Positions 8,791-17,679 of a stretch of 64,000 nucleotides of DNA are shown one piece after another. The position numbers and the translations under genes were made by a program. Position 1 is the first letter of the stretch; the number at the start of each line of letters is the position of its first letter. Below the pieces are notes generated by a model that saw only the letters and a list, made by a program, of their open reading frames with translations, was not told the DNA's origin and made no database searches. The DNA comes from Tenggerimyces sp963762635 (lineage in GTDB: Bacteria; Actinomycetota; Actinomycetes; Propionibacteriales; Actinopolymorphaceae): the NCBI GenBank assembly GCA_963762635.1, contig CAVXLQ010000006.1, forward strand, positions 124,001 to 188,000. Reading direction: 5' to 3'.

Positions 8791-9564
8791 ATGAACGCCT
8801 CCGTGACCGTCGTGCCGCTCGACCAACCCGAGCAGCTGCGTACGGCGATCGACCTCTACCGGTCCGTGTTCGAGCTCGACCCGACCGATCCGGCCGTCAG
8901 CCCCCGGCTGCTCGCGTCGCTACGGCTCAACGGTGGTTCGGTGATGGGCGCGTACGACGGCGAGCGGCTGGTCGGGTTCGCGTACGGCTTCATCGGCAAG
9001 GATCCGACGAGCAGCGAGATCTACCACTACTCGCAGACCGCGGCCGTCGACGCCTCGTACCAGGGGCGCGGCGTGGGGCGAGCGCTGAAGTACGGGCAGC
9101 GCGAGTTCATCCTGAGCACCGGAATCACCAAGATGCGTTGGTCGTACGACCCCGTACGCTCGGGCAACGCGCACTTCAACCTGGACGTGCTCGGCGCCCG
9201 CGGCCGCTGGTTCGTGCCGAACCTCTACGGCCTGGACGACATGGGCCGCGACGCCGGCCACCGCAGCGACCGGCTGATCGTCGAGTGGGACCTCGCGGGC
9301 TCGCCGTCCCCGCCTTCGACGTCGCTGGCGCCGACGACCGTGCCCGCGTGGGGCGAGCTCGTCCGCGACCACGTCGACCTACTGCTCGGCGTACCGAGGC
9401 AATGGTCGAAGGTCGCGGTCGACCACGAGGCGGCCGAGCGACTCCGTACGGTGGTGAGTGCCGCGCTCACCGAGGCGCTCGACGACGGGTACGTCGCCAC
9501 GTCCTGCGTGGTGGCCGACGACGACACCGCTTACTACCGACTCCGCCCCGCGGGCGCGGCGTAG
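8791..9564 (+). CDS. GNAT family N-acyltransferase
   Basis: The ATG at 8791 follows AGGAG with ideal spacing, giving 257 residues. The GNAT fold is shown by GERLVGFAYGFIG (beta-4) followed by the acetyl-CoA loop YQGRGVGRALKYGQRE. The LDVLGARGRWFVPNLYG stretch is typical of the larger members seen beside N-succinylamino acid racemases. In that known cassette the enzyme acylates D-amino acids from succinyl-CoA (or acetyl-CoA). The stop is 12 bp before the racemase start, so the two are almost surely co-transcribed. Substrate and acyl donor are inferred from context only. Confidence 0.85.
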   Translation: MNASVTVVPLDQPEQLRTAIDLYRSVFELDPTDPAVSPRLLASLRLNGGSVMGAYDGERLVGFAYGFIGKDPTSSEIYHYSQTAAVDASYQGRGVGRALKYGQREFILSTGITKMRWSYDPVRSGNAHFNLDVLGARGRWFVPNLYGLDDMGRDAGHRSDRLIVEWDLAGSPSPPSTSLAPTTVPAWGELVRDHVDLLLGVPRQWSKVAVDHEAAERLRTVVSAALTEALDDGYVATSCVVADDDTAYYRLRPAGAA

Positions 9565-9576
9565 AAGGGAATCTCC

Positions 9577-10698
9577 ATGCAGGTCACGTCCGTCGAGGCG
9601 TTCCGCGTCGAGCTGCCGCTCGTGCACGAGTTCGAGACGAGCTCGCACCGCAAGTCGTCGATCGAGCACATCCTCGTACGCATCGCCGACACCTCCGGCG
9701 TCGTCGGCTGGGGCGAGATCGCGTCGCCGAGCGACCCGTTCTACTCCTCGGAGACGGTCGACACCTGCTGGCTGATCCTGCGCCGCCACCTCGCGCCCGC
9801 GCTGCTCGCGCACACCTGGGACGAGCCCGGCGACGCGTCGCGCGCGTGGGCCCGGATTCGCGGGCACAACTTCGCGAAGGCCGGCGTCGACATGGCGTGC
9901 TGGGACCTCGCGACGCGCGCCTCGGGGGTGTCGCTCGCGTCGGCGTTGGACGGCGAACGCGCGTCCGCCGTCGCTGGCGTGAGCCTCGGCATCGAGCCGA
10001 CCATCGACGATCTGCTCACCCAGGTGTCGAAGTACGTCGACGAGGGCTACCGCCGGGTGAAGCTGAAGATCGCGCCCGCGTGGGACGAGGAGCCGTCGCG
10101 TGCGGTGCGGGCCGCGTTCCCGGACCTGATGCTGCAGGTCGACGCGAACGGCGCGTACCGCTACGACGACCCCGATCACCTGCGGTCGCTGCTCGCGCTC
10201 GATGCCTATGGGCTGCTGCTCGTCGAGCAGCCGTTCGCGCCGGGCGCGTTGGCCGCGCACGCGCGGCTGCAGGCTCGGCTGGAGACTCCGGTGTGCCTGG
10301 ACGAGTCGATCGACGACCTGGACCAGCTTGACTCGGCGATCGAGCTCGGCGCGGGGAAGATCCTGAACATCAAGACCTCGCGGATGGGTGGGCTCACCGT
10401 CGCGCGCCGGGCGCACGACGCCGCGACGGCCGCCGGCTGGCAGGTGTGGAGCGGCGGGATGCACGAGTTCGGCATCGGCCGGGCGGCGAACGTGGCGCTC
10501 GCGAGCCTGCCCGGCTTCACGTTGCCCGGCGACCTGTCGGGGTCGGACAAGTACTACGCGCGGGACATCGTCGACCCGCCGATCCGGGCGCACGACGGCG
10601 AGGTGCCGGTGCCCTACGACCGGCCCGGGCTGGGGCACGAGGTGGACGAGGCCTTCGTCCGTTCGCTCGCCTCGGAGACGTTCACGCTCGCGAATTGA
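9577..10698 (+). CDS. Enolase-superfamily N-acylamino acid racemase / o-succinylbenzoate synthase type
   Basis: The protein has 373 residues, normal for the muconate-lactonizing subgroup. The two catalytic lysines are visible as the KLK motif (K162, K164) and K266 in NIKTSRMGGL. The metal ligands are D189 (VDAN), E217 (EQP) and D242 (DES). This set is shared by o-succinylbenzoate synthase of menaquinone synthesis and N-succinylamino acid racemase. No other men gene is nearby, while GNAT and M20 genes are. I therefore favour the racemase role in converting D- to L-amino acids. The ribosome site is AAGGGA before ATG 9577. Confidence 0.87.
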   Translation: MQVTSVEAFRVELPLVHEFETSSHRKSSIEHILVRIADTSGVVGWGEIASPSDPFYSSETVDTCWLILRRHLAPALLAHTWDEPGDASRAWARIRGHNFAKAGVDMACWDLATRASGVSLASALDGERASAVAGVSLGIEPTIDDLLTQVSKYVDEGYRRVKLKIAPAWDEEPSRAVRAAFPDLMLQVDANGAYRYDDPDHLRSLLALDAYGLLLVEQPFAPGALAAHARLQARLETPVCLDESIDDLDQLDSAIELGAGKILNIKTSRMGGLTVARRAHDAATAAGWQVWSGGMHEFGIGRAANVALASLPGFTLPGDLSGSDKYYARDIVDPPIRAHDGEVPVPYDRPGLGHEVDEAFVRSLASETFTLAN

Positions 10699-10836
10699 CC
10701 TGTATGTCCGCGTTTACTGCGTTGTAGAAGCCGACCGACACCGGACTGTCGAAGATCGTTCACCTCGGAGAGCTGGCGTAAATTCTCTCCAGCGAAGAGA
10801 CTGCCGCTGTCATTCTCCTTCGGCGGGAGGTCGATC

Positions 10837-13800
10837 GTGCCTACGCGCGTCCGCGCCATGCTGCTCTCCGTTCTGGCGCTTCTCCTCGTGTCCGGCCTCC
10901 AGCCCGCTGTTTCGGTGGCGACCGCCGCGGCGCCTGCCGCCGCGCCGGTGCCGGGTGCGATCGAGACGTACAACGGTCCCGGCCGGTCGCTCCGGGCGTC
11001 ACCGTGGAACAGGTCGAGACGCTCGACGCGCAAGCGGCTGGCAGCAGGGCAACGTGCTGACGATCGACACCACCAAGGGTGCCCGGATCGACTACCTGGG
11101 CAACGAAGCCTTGACGACGATCAGGCCGATTGAACGAGACCGCCGACGAGGCTGGCGCGGTCGCGGCGATCAACGGCGACTTCTTCGACATCAACAACTC
11201 CGGCGCTCCGCTCGGCCCGGCGATCGACGACGGCGAAGCTGATCAAGTCGCAGTCGGAGGACCCGTACCGGGTAGCCGGCTTCGACGCCAACGGGGTCGG
11301 CCGGATCCTCGAGGTGCTGTTCGAGGGAACGGCGACGCTGCCGTCCGGGCCGATGAAGCTCGACCGGCTGAACAGCCCGCTGCTGAAGGCGGACGAGGTC
11401 AGGCGTTCACCTCGCTCTGGGGCGCCTCGCCGCGCGGCCGGGCCGTGCAGGGGGCCGAGGGCGTCGTCGAGGTGACGGTCACCGACGGCGTGGTGACGGC
11501 GGTCAGCGACGCGGCGGGCGAGGGCGCCGTCCCGGCCGGCACGACGATCCTGCTCGGCCGCGAGGCCGGCGCCGACACGGTTGCGCGCGCTGCATCCGGG
11601 CGACGAGGTCGAGGTGTCGTACCGGCCGCGGCCCTCGGACGGCGGTACCGTGCACACTGCGGTGGGCGTGCACGCGTTGCTGGTCGAGGACGGCAAGGCC
11701 CGCGCCGGTCGAGGACGCGAGCTATCCGGGACGGACCGGGCTGGGCTTCTCCAAGGACGGGCGAAGACGATCACCATCGTCACCGTCGACAGCGATCGGC
11801 AGACCCACAGTCGGGGCGCGACGCTGGCCGAGATGGGCAAGCTGCTCGCGGCTCGCGGCGCCTGGGTCGGGGTCGAACTCGACGGCGGCGGCTCGTCCAC
11901 CCTGGTCAGCCGGCGGCCCGGTGCGGCGAAGGTGCGGTCGACAACACCCCGGTGACGGCTCGCGCGGCTGGTGCCGAACGGGCTCGCGGTGATGGGACTC
12001 GAAGGGGAGCGGGAGGTGGACGGCTTCTGGGTGGAGACCGCCGCGTCGCCCCGGACCGTCCGCGAGCGACAGCCCAGTGACCGGAAAGGCGCGGCCGGAC
12101 CGGGTGTTCAGCGGCTTTCCCGCACGCTGACGGCGACGCCGCACGACGAGACGTACGGTCCGGCGGTGGCGTCCGACGCCGGTCCCTGGTCGGCGACGCG
12201 GGGCTCGGCGCAGGACGGCTCTTCCGCGCGACCGATCCCGGGCCGGGCGATGGTCACCGCTGCGGTCGGGCCGGGCCAGGGATCTTCGTCCTGGAGGTGC
12301 TCGGCCCGTTGGCCCGGGTCGCGACGACCGCGCGACCCTGAACGTGCCGAGCGCCGACGAGCCGGCGAGCTTCGGGCTGCTGGGTTTCGACGCGTTCGGC
12401 GACCTCGGCGCCGATCGACCCCGTCGACGTCAAGCTCGAGCTACGACCGGCCCTGTTCACGATCACTCCGCACCGCCGACGGGCGGTTCCGGTGGCGCCG
12501 CTCGACCGGAGTCGGGCGCTGGGCTGGTGACCGCGCGGGTCGGGTCGGCCTGACCGCCACGATCGCGGTCTCGGTCGGCGTGGAGAAGAAGACGCTGGCG
12601 ACGTTCGACGACGCGGACAAGTGGACGGTCGGCGACGGCTCGGGCGACGGCGACGGTGAGCAAGGTGCCGAACGGCGAGGACGGCGCCGCGCTGAAGCTG
12701 GCGTACGACTTCAGCCAGTCGACGCTGACCCGGAACGCGTACGCGATCCCGCCGAAGCCGCTGGGCGACCCGGGCCAGGCCCGGTCGTTCGGCGTCTCGA
12801 TGTACGGCCACGGCAAGGGCGAGTGGACGGCGTTCGGGCTCTACGACGCGACCGGGAAGTTCACCGCGGTCTACGGCCCGTACGTGACCTGGAACGGCTG
12901 GCAGAACGTCGAGCTCGAGGTGCCGCCCGGGCTGCCGCAGCCGGTGACCCTCGGCCGGATCTACACGCTGGAGACGAAGGCGTCGGCGCAGTACAGCGGC
13001 GAGGTGCTGATCGACAACCTGTACGTCAACGCGGCGCCGGCGGTCGAGGTGCCGCCCGCGCCGCCGGTCGCGGGCGCCGATCATCCAGACCCAGGCCGAC
13101 GTCGACGGTCGGGACTGGCGGTTCGCGGTGATGTCGGACGCGCAGTTCGTCGCGCGCGAGCCGGACTCGCCGCTGGTGCAGGCGGCGCGGCGGACGCTGC
13201 GGGAGATCAAGGCGGCCAGGCCCGACTTCTTCGTGATCGCCGGCGACTTCGTCGACGAGGCGACCGAGGCGGACTTCCAACTGGCCAAGCGAATCCTGGA
13301 CGAGGAGATCGGCTCCTCGGTGCCGTACTACTACGTGCCGGGCAACCACGAGATGATGGGCGCGGCGATCACCAACTTCGAGAAGTACTTCGGGGCGACG
13401 AACCGGATCTTTGATCACAAGGGCACGCGGTTCGTCACGCTGAACATCGTCCGGCGGGCACCCTGCGCGGCGGCGGCTTCGACCAGACTCGCAATGCTGC
13501 GATCGGCGCTGGACTCGGCGGCCCGTGATCGTACGGTGAGCTCGGTCGTGGTGATCGAGCACCACCCGCCGCGCGACCCGACGCCGGCGAAGAACAGCCA
13601 GCTCGCGGATCGGCACGAGGCCGCACTGGTGGAGGACTGGCTTGGCCTCCTTCCAGCGCTCCACCGGCAAGGGCGCCGCGTTCGTCGGCGCGCACGTGGG
13701 CACGTTCCACGCTTCGCAGGTGGACAACGTGCCGTACCTGATCAACGGCAACTCCGGCAAGGCGCCGGCGACCGAACCAGCGGAGGGCGGCTTCACCGGC

Positions 13801-14163
13801 TGGACGCTGTTCGGCGTCGATCCGGTGTCGGCGGCCGGAGCAGGCTCGGCGCGAAGCGTTTCCCCTTCCAGGGTGGGCCGGACTGGCTGTCGGCGCAGAC
13901 TCCGTCCGCACGTCGACGAGCTGATCGCTGACCGTTCCGTCGACGCTGCCGGTGGGCTCTTCGGTGAGGTCGAACGCGTCTCTGATGCAGGGGGCGCGGT
14001 GCCGTGCCGGTCGCTACCCGGTGAGCGCGGACTGGAAGACGACGTCGAATCTGGGGCTCGATCTCGCCACAGGGATGGTGAAGGCGCTGAAGGCCGGGCC
14101 CGCGATGGTGTGGGTGAAGGTGAACGGGGTGACTCGTTCGGCGGCGATCCAGGTCACGCCTTA
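10837..14163 (+). pseudogene. Broken secreted phosphodiester glycosidase / metallophosphoesterase gene
   Basis: A GGGAGG-preceded GTG at 10837 starts a signal peptide (leader helix MLLSVLALLLVSGLQPAVS, then an Ala-rich cleavage zone). The rest is one ~1100-codon gene cut into many frames. In order it shows a phosphodiester glycosidase (NAGPA-like) domain with AAINGDFFD and VELDGGGSST, a beta-sandwich section, a calcineurin-like phosphoesterase (MSDAQF, VIAGDFVD, VPGNHE, VIEHHPP, GAHVG), and a C-terminal Ig-like repeat. Frame changes occur at about 10985, 11030, 11130, 11235, 11398, 11580, 11700, 11760, 11930 and 11960, with more in the second half. Few substitutions are evident, so the damage is recent or a sequence artefact. 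Confidence 0.8.
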
Positions 14164-14178
14164 GTCCAACGGGAACCA

Positions 14179-14217
14179 GGCATGCCCGAGCTCGGGGCTC
14201 GGGCATGCCCCCTTTTC
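14179..14217 (+). terminator. Strong intrinsic terminator
   Basis: A perfect 13-bp GC stem (GGCATGCCCGAGC at 14179-14191 with its complement at 14197-14209), a 5-base loop, then CCCCTTTT. It lies just after the phosphodiesterase-gene stop and before the convergent DUF5829-like remnant. Confidence 0.9.
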
Positions 14218-14219
14218 TC

Positions 14220-14850
14220 TTAGCGTGTGGGGACGACCGCCGCCTGGTCCGCCGCAGTCGGCCGGACGAACCACAGCGTGGCGATCGGAAGTCGATGAAC
14301 GCCGACCTCGAGCACGGCGTCGCCGAGCTGCTCGACGTGCTTGGCGGGGGCGCGGTTCAGCTTCCACACCAGGCCGAGCAAGCCTCGCCTTCCGGGCTTG
14401 GCCGGAGTGACGTAGATGACCCGCGACGTTCCGTTGTCCAGCGGCGTGAACGCGGTTAATCCCTCACCAGTATTGACGATTCGCCAACCGACAGCCGTAA
14501 GAGTCCCCCTGTAGTTTGGCCTGGCGGGAGTGGGACAGGCCGTACTTGCCGGCGTCGGGGACGTACTCCATGTTGCGCGAGATCAGGTCGATCGTGCTGA
14601 CGCCGTCGGCGCCGAACTCCCTTGCCCAGCGGTCTTGCACGGACTCGATACCGCCGGCCTTCTCGTCGCCTAGCGCCATGCCCATGAAGTCGGTCCCCAA
14701 CCCGAACGTGCCGTCCGGAAAGGCCTCCAGGTAGGTCTCGCGACCGTAGAGGTACGTGCCGGTGTAGGTCATGTCCGGCCGTGTGGTGGTGCGGGTCTCG
14801 ACGGTGCCGAACGTGTCCTTGAGGTACGCGTTGGTCTGGAGGGCCTTCAT
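14220..14850 (-). pseudogene. DUF5829-like gene remnant, truncated and frameshifted
   Basis: From 14850 down to 14464 the frame encodes QTNAYLKDTFGTVETRTTTR, then a TYTGTYLYGRETYLE stretch, which I recall as typical of the DUF5829 family of actinobacteria. The expected ~20-30 N-terminal residues are missing: an in-frame TAG lies just upstream and the amidohydrolase gene ends there. Near 14480-14500 the frame changes. The continuing coding text (GWRIVNTGEGLTAFTPLDN and on) is in another frame and ends with TAA near 14220. Function of the family is unknown. The family name is from memory. Confidence 0.5.
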
Positions 14851-14862
14851 CGCGGGTGCGGG

Positions 14863-16137
14863 CTAGCGCCTTCCGCCAATCGATTTGGCGAGGAAAGTCC
14901 CACTCTCGGTTACTCGTTCGATGAGCTCTGTCACGTTGTGGTGGGTGATTACGCCTGCCTGCTTGACGATTCTTCCGGCCACGATGACGGTGTCGACCGC
15001 GCTGCGGTCCGCGTTCATGACGATCGCCGAGACGGGGTCGTGGAGTGGGGCCATCGCGAGCGTGTCGGTGCGCAGGAGCACCAGGTCGGCCTGCATGCCT
15101 GACTGGATGGCGCCGACGCTGTCGGCGAGGCCGGCCGCTTTGGCCCCTCCGGTCGTGGCCATGCGCAGGATCTCCGCGCTGGTGATGCTGGTGTTGAGAC
15201 GTTCGAGGGAGTAGGCGGTGCGCATCACGCTGAACATGTCGGTCGACGTGCTCGTCATGGCGTCCACCGCCAAGCCGGTGTTGACACCCGCGGCCAACGC
15301 GCGGCCGGTGATCGGGTGGCCGTGTCCCATCTGGGCTTCGACGATCGGGGCGATCGAGAGGCCTCCGCCCGACTCGGCGACCGTTTGGAGCGCCTTGTCG
15401 GAGAAGTGGTTGGCGTGGGCGTACAGGATGTCCGGGCCGAGAAGGTCCTCGTCGCGGAGGAAGTCGATCAGGTCGTCGCCGTGGGAGTGGACGCTGAGCG
15501 GGATTCCGAGCTCGCGGGCGAGCTGCCATTCGGCACTTGCGGCTGCTGGACTGGAGAAGCCCGGCCCCCTTGCGGCGACGGCGAGGGTGATGCGTTCGTT
15601 GCTCTCGAGCGCTTGGTGGACGCGGTGGATGTCTTGCGGCAACGCCGCGGTGGCGGCGTCTGGGCCGGCGAGTGCGGGCGATCCGTACCCGAAGATCGCC
15701 CGGATGCCGGACTCGTCGAGCGCCGCGGTCGCGGCGTCGGTGTGCCCGGGTGAGAGCTGCAGGTGGGACCAGTCGACGAGCGTGGTGATGCCGCCCTCGA
15801 GCGCCTCGACCGCGCCGGCGAGCGTGGCGGCGTGAATGTCCTCAGGCCGGTAGTTCGGAGCGATGGTGTTGAGGATGCGCTCGAGGTAGCCGCCGAGCGT
15901 GTCGTCGGGGTCGATCGAGCGGATCGCGGCCTGCCAGGTGTGCCGGTGGGTGTCGACGAAGCCGGGCAGGACGATCCGGTGCGTAGCGTCGATGACGGTG
16001 ACGTCGGGGCCGGTGGCGACGCTCGGGCCGACCTCGGCGATCCGCGCCCCGTCGATCAGCACGTCCGCGCGCCGGGGCCGGATCGGGTCCTCAGCCGGGT
16101 CGACGAGCAGCCCGTTCTTCAGGAGCAGAGATGTCAT
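14863..16137 (-). CDS. Amidohydrolase of the TrzN/AtzA-SsnA-like deaminase group
   Basis: I use the ATG at 16137, giving 424 residues; a TTG 18 bases upstream is less likely. The TIM-barrel amidohydrolase signature is present: GFVDTHRHTWQA gives the HxH metal site, IPLSVHSHGDD and ILYAHANHFS the next His ligands, and TGLAVDAMTST the final Asp region. The C-terminal small beta domain (QADLVLLRTD) is also intact. Members hydrolyse C-N bonds in purines, triazines or guanidines. Substrate cannot be deduced. It is divergent from a MarR gene across an unusual iterated 12-bp promoter repeat. Confidence 0.88.
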   Translation of the reverse strand: MTSLLLKNGLLVDPAEDPIRPRRADVLIDGARIAEVGPSVATGPDVTVIDATHRIVLPGFVDTHRHTWQAAIRSIDPDDTLGGYLERILNTIAPNYRPEDIHAATLAGAVEALEGGITTLVDWSHLQLSPGHTDAATAALDESGIRAIFGYGSPALAGPDAATAALPQDIHRVHQALESNERITLAVAARGPGFSSPAAASAEWQLARELGIPLSVHSHGDDLIDFLRDEDLLGPDILYAHANHFSDKALQTVAESGGGLSIAPIVEAQMGHGHPITGRALAAGVNTGLAVDAMTSTSTDMFSVMRTAYSLERLNTSITSAEILRMATTGGAKAAGLADSVGAIQSGMQADLVLLRTDTLAMAPLHDPVSAIVMNADRSAVDTVIVAGRIVKQAGVITHHNVTELIERVTESGTFLAKSIGGRR

Positions 16138-16142
16138 GGCCG

Positions 16143-16214
16143 AAACCTTAGCCAAAAGCTTTCCAGAAAGCTATCTCAAAAGCTTTTCCAAAAGCTATCC
16201 CGAAAGCAAAGTAG
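16143..16214. repeat. Six tandem 12-bp units in a divergent promoter
   Basis: Units begin at 16143, 16155, 16167, 16179, 16191 and 16203, exactly 12 bp apart. The core is AAAGCT(T/A)T; the first (AAACCT) and last (AAAGCA) units are degenerate. The middle four alternate TTTCC- and TATC-type halves, so a 24-bp unit seems to have been duplicated. The array fills the gap between the amidohydrolase and the MarR gene. It is likely an operator array or a promoter-length polymorphism. Confidence 0.85.
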
Positions 16215-16223
16215 GCTGGAACC

Positions 16224-16724
16224 ATGACGCGGCAGGGCGACGAGGTTGATCAACTGGTGGCGGCGTGGCAACGGGAGCTGCCCGAACTGGCGACCGCGGA
16301 GCTCGAGCTGGCCAAGCGGGCGGCCAAGCTGAGCGCGATCCTGGGAACGGCGTCGAAGGACGTGATCGGCGAGCACGGTCTGACGTACGCGGAGTTCGAC
16401 GTCCTAGCCACCCTCCGCCGCTCCGGCCCGCCCTACCAACTGCGGCCGAGCGCACTCACCAAGTCCCTGCTGTTCACTTCAGGCGGGATCAGCAACGTGT
16501 TGCAACGCCTCGAAGCAGCGGGCCTGGTCGAAAGAGGCCAAGACTCGAACGACGCCCGCTCCCGCTGGGTCCAGCTCACGCCCAAGGGGGCGGAGCAAGC
16601 CGAAACAGTCCTGCGCGCCTCGGCCGAAGCCCAAGACGACGTCCTGGCCGAAGTCCCCCCATCAGTCCTCCGAGCAGCAGCCGACGCGCTCCGCGAAGTC
16701 CTGCTCTCCCTCCGCCCCCGCTAG
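16224..16724 (+). CDS. MarR family transcriptional regulator
   Basis: The 166-residue protein has a winged helix-turn-helix typical of MarR. It shows LTYAEFDVLATLRRSG, LTKSLLFTSGGISNVLQRLEAAGLVER (recognition helix) and the wing DSNDARSRWVQLTPKG. It most likely controls the divergent amidohydrolase gene through the 12-bp repeat array just upstream of its own start. Helices at both ends would form the dimer interface. The ligand is unknown. Confidence 0.92.
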   Translation: MTRQGDEVDQLVAAWQRELPELATAELELAKRAAKLSAILGTASKDVIGEHGLTYAEFDVLATLRRSGPPYQLRPSALTKSLLFTSGGISNVLQRLEAAGLVERGQDSNDARSRWVQLTPKGAEQAETVLRASAEAQDDVLAEVPPSVLRAAADALREVLLSLRPR

Positions 16725-16815
16725 CCAGACCGTCCTATCGAGGACACCGCCAAGTAACGCGGTCGCGTCTGGGTCCGGTCACTGTGTCGCGCTCGTTCAC
16801 CGATGCGGAGTATGA

Positions 16816-17679
16816 ATGGTTCACATGCATCCATTGCGCTTCGGACTGAAGCTGTCGCAGCACGCGACGACAGAGGAGTACCGCGAGTTCTGGCAGATCG
16901 CGGATGACGCGGGCTTCGACCACACGTGGGTGATGGACCACCTCGCGACCATCGGCGGCCCCGAGACCGGAGTCATCCACGAGGGTTGGGCACTGCTCGC
17001 GGCCATGGCGGTGACCACCACCCGCACGCGGATCGGCTGCATGGTCACCGGCAACACGTACCGGCACCCGGGCGTCCTAGCGAAGATCGCCACCACCGTC
17101 GACCATCTCTCCGGCGGCCGGCTGGAGTTCGGCCTCGGCGCGGCGTGGGCGGAGGTCGAGCACACGATGTTCGGCCTCCAGTTCAACACGATCGGCGAAC
17201 GCATGGACCGCTTCGAGGAGGCCCTGCAGATCATCCGTTCGCTCTGGACCCATGAACGAACGACGTTCGACGGCCGGCACTACCAGCTGAAGGACGCGAT
17301 CGCGAACCCCAAGCCCGTCCAAGACCCGTACCCGCCGATCTGGATCGGCGGCAGCGGGCGCAAGCGCACGTTGCGGTTGACGGCGGAGTACGCCGACGCG
17401 TGGAACGTCGCCGGCGCGCCCGATGATGCGACAGCCCGCGAGCTGCACGAGGTGCTCGACCGGCACTGCGAGGACGTCGGCCGCGACCCGGCGTCGATCC
17501 GGCGCACGACGCAGTACCGTCCCGGAGCGGACGCCGACGAGACGATCCGCGACACCGAGCGGCTGCTCGGGCTCGGGTTCACCGAGGTCGTGTTCGTCGT
17601 CGCGCAGCCGGACGCCGTACGGAACGCCGAAGCCGCGGCCAAGCTCCTCCCCCGGCTCCGCGAGCTGGGCGCCAGCTAG
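16816..17679 (+). CDS. LLM class F420-dependent oxidoreductase
   Basis: GGAG five bases before ATG 16816 supports this start. The 287-residue protein is a luciferase-like TIM barrel: FGLKLSQ, GFDHTWVMDHL, TRIGCMVTGNTYRHPGVLAKIATTVDHLSGGRLEFGLGAAW and PPIWIGGSG. This matches the TIGR03560-like actinobacterial subfamily, which uses F420 as hydride carrier. It differs strongly from the other LLM gene in this window. It stands alone, convergent with the mutL-like gene (4-bp overlap at the ends). Confidence 0.88.
   Translation: MVHMHPLRFGLKLSQHATTEEYREFWQIADDAGFDHTWVMDHLATIGGPETGVIHEGWALLAAMAVTTTRTRIGCMVTGNTYRHPGVLAKIATTVDHLSGGRLEFGLGAAWAEVEHTMFGLQFNTIGERMDRFEEALQIIRSLWTHERTTFDGRHYQLKDAIANPKPVQDPYPPIWIGGSGRKRTLRLTAEYADAWNVAGAPDDATARELHEVLDRHCEDVGRDPASIRRTTQYRPGADADETIRDTERLLGLGFTEVVFVVAQPDAVRNAEAAAKLLPRLRELGAS

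Noticed and set aside
9577..10698. Menaquinone o-succinylbenzoate synthase (menC) as first choice
   Set aside because: No other men gene is near; the GNAT and M20 neighbours fit the N-acylamino acid racemase role better. Dual activity cannot be excluded.
16143..16214. CRISPR-like array
   Set aside because: Units are 12 bp with no unique spacers and no cas genes are nearby; it is a promoter repeat.
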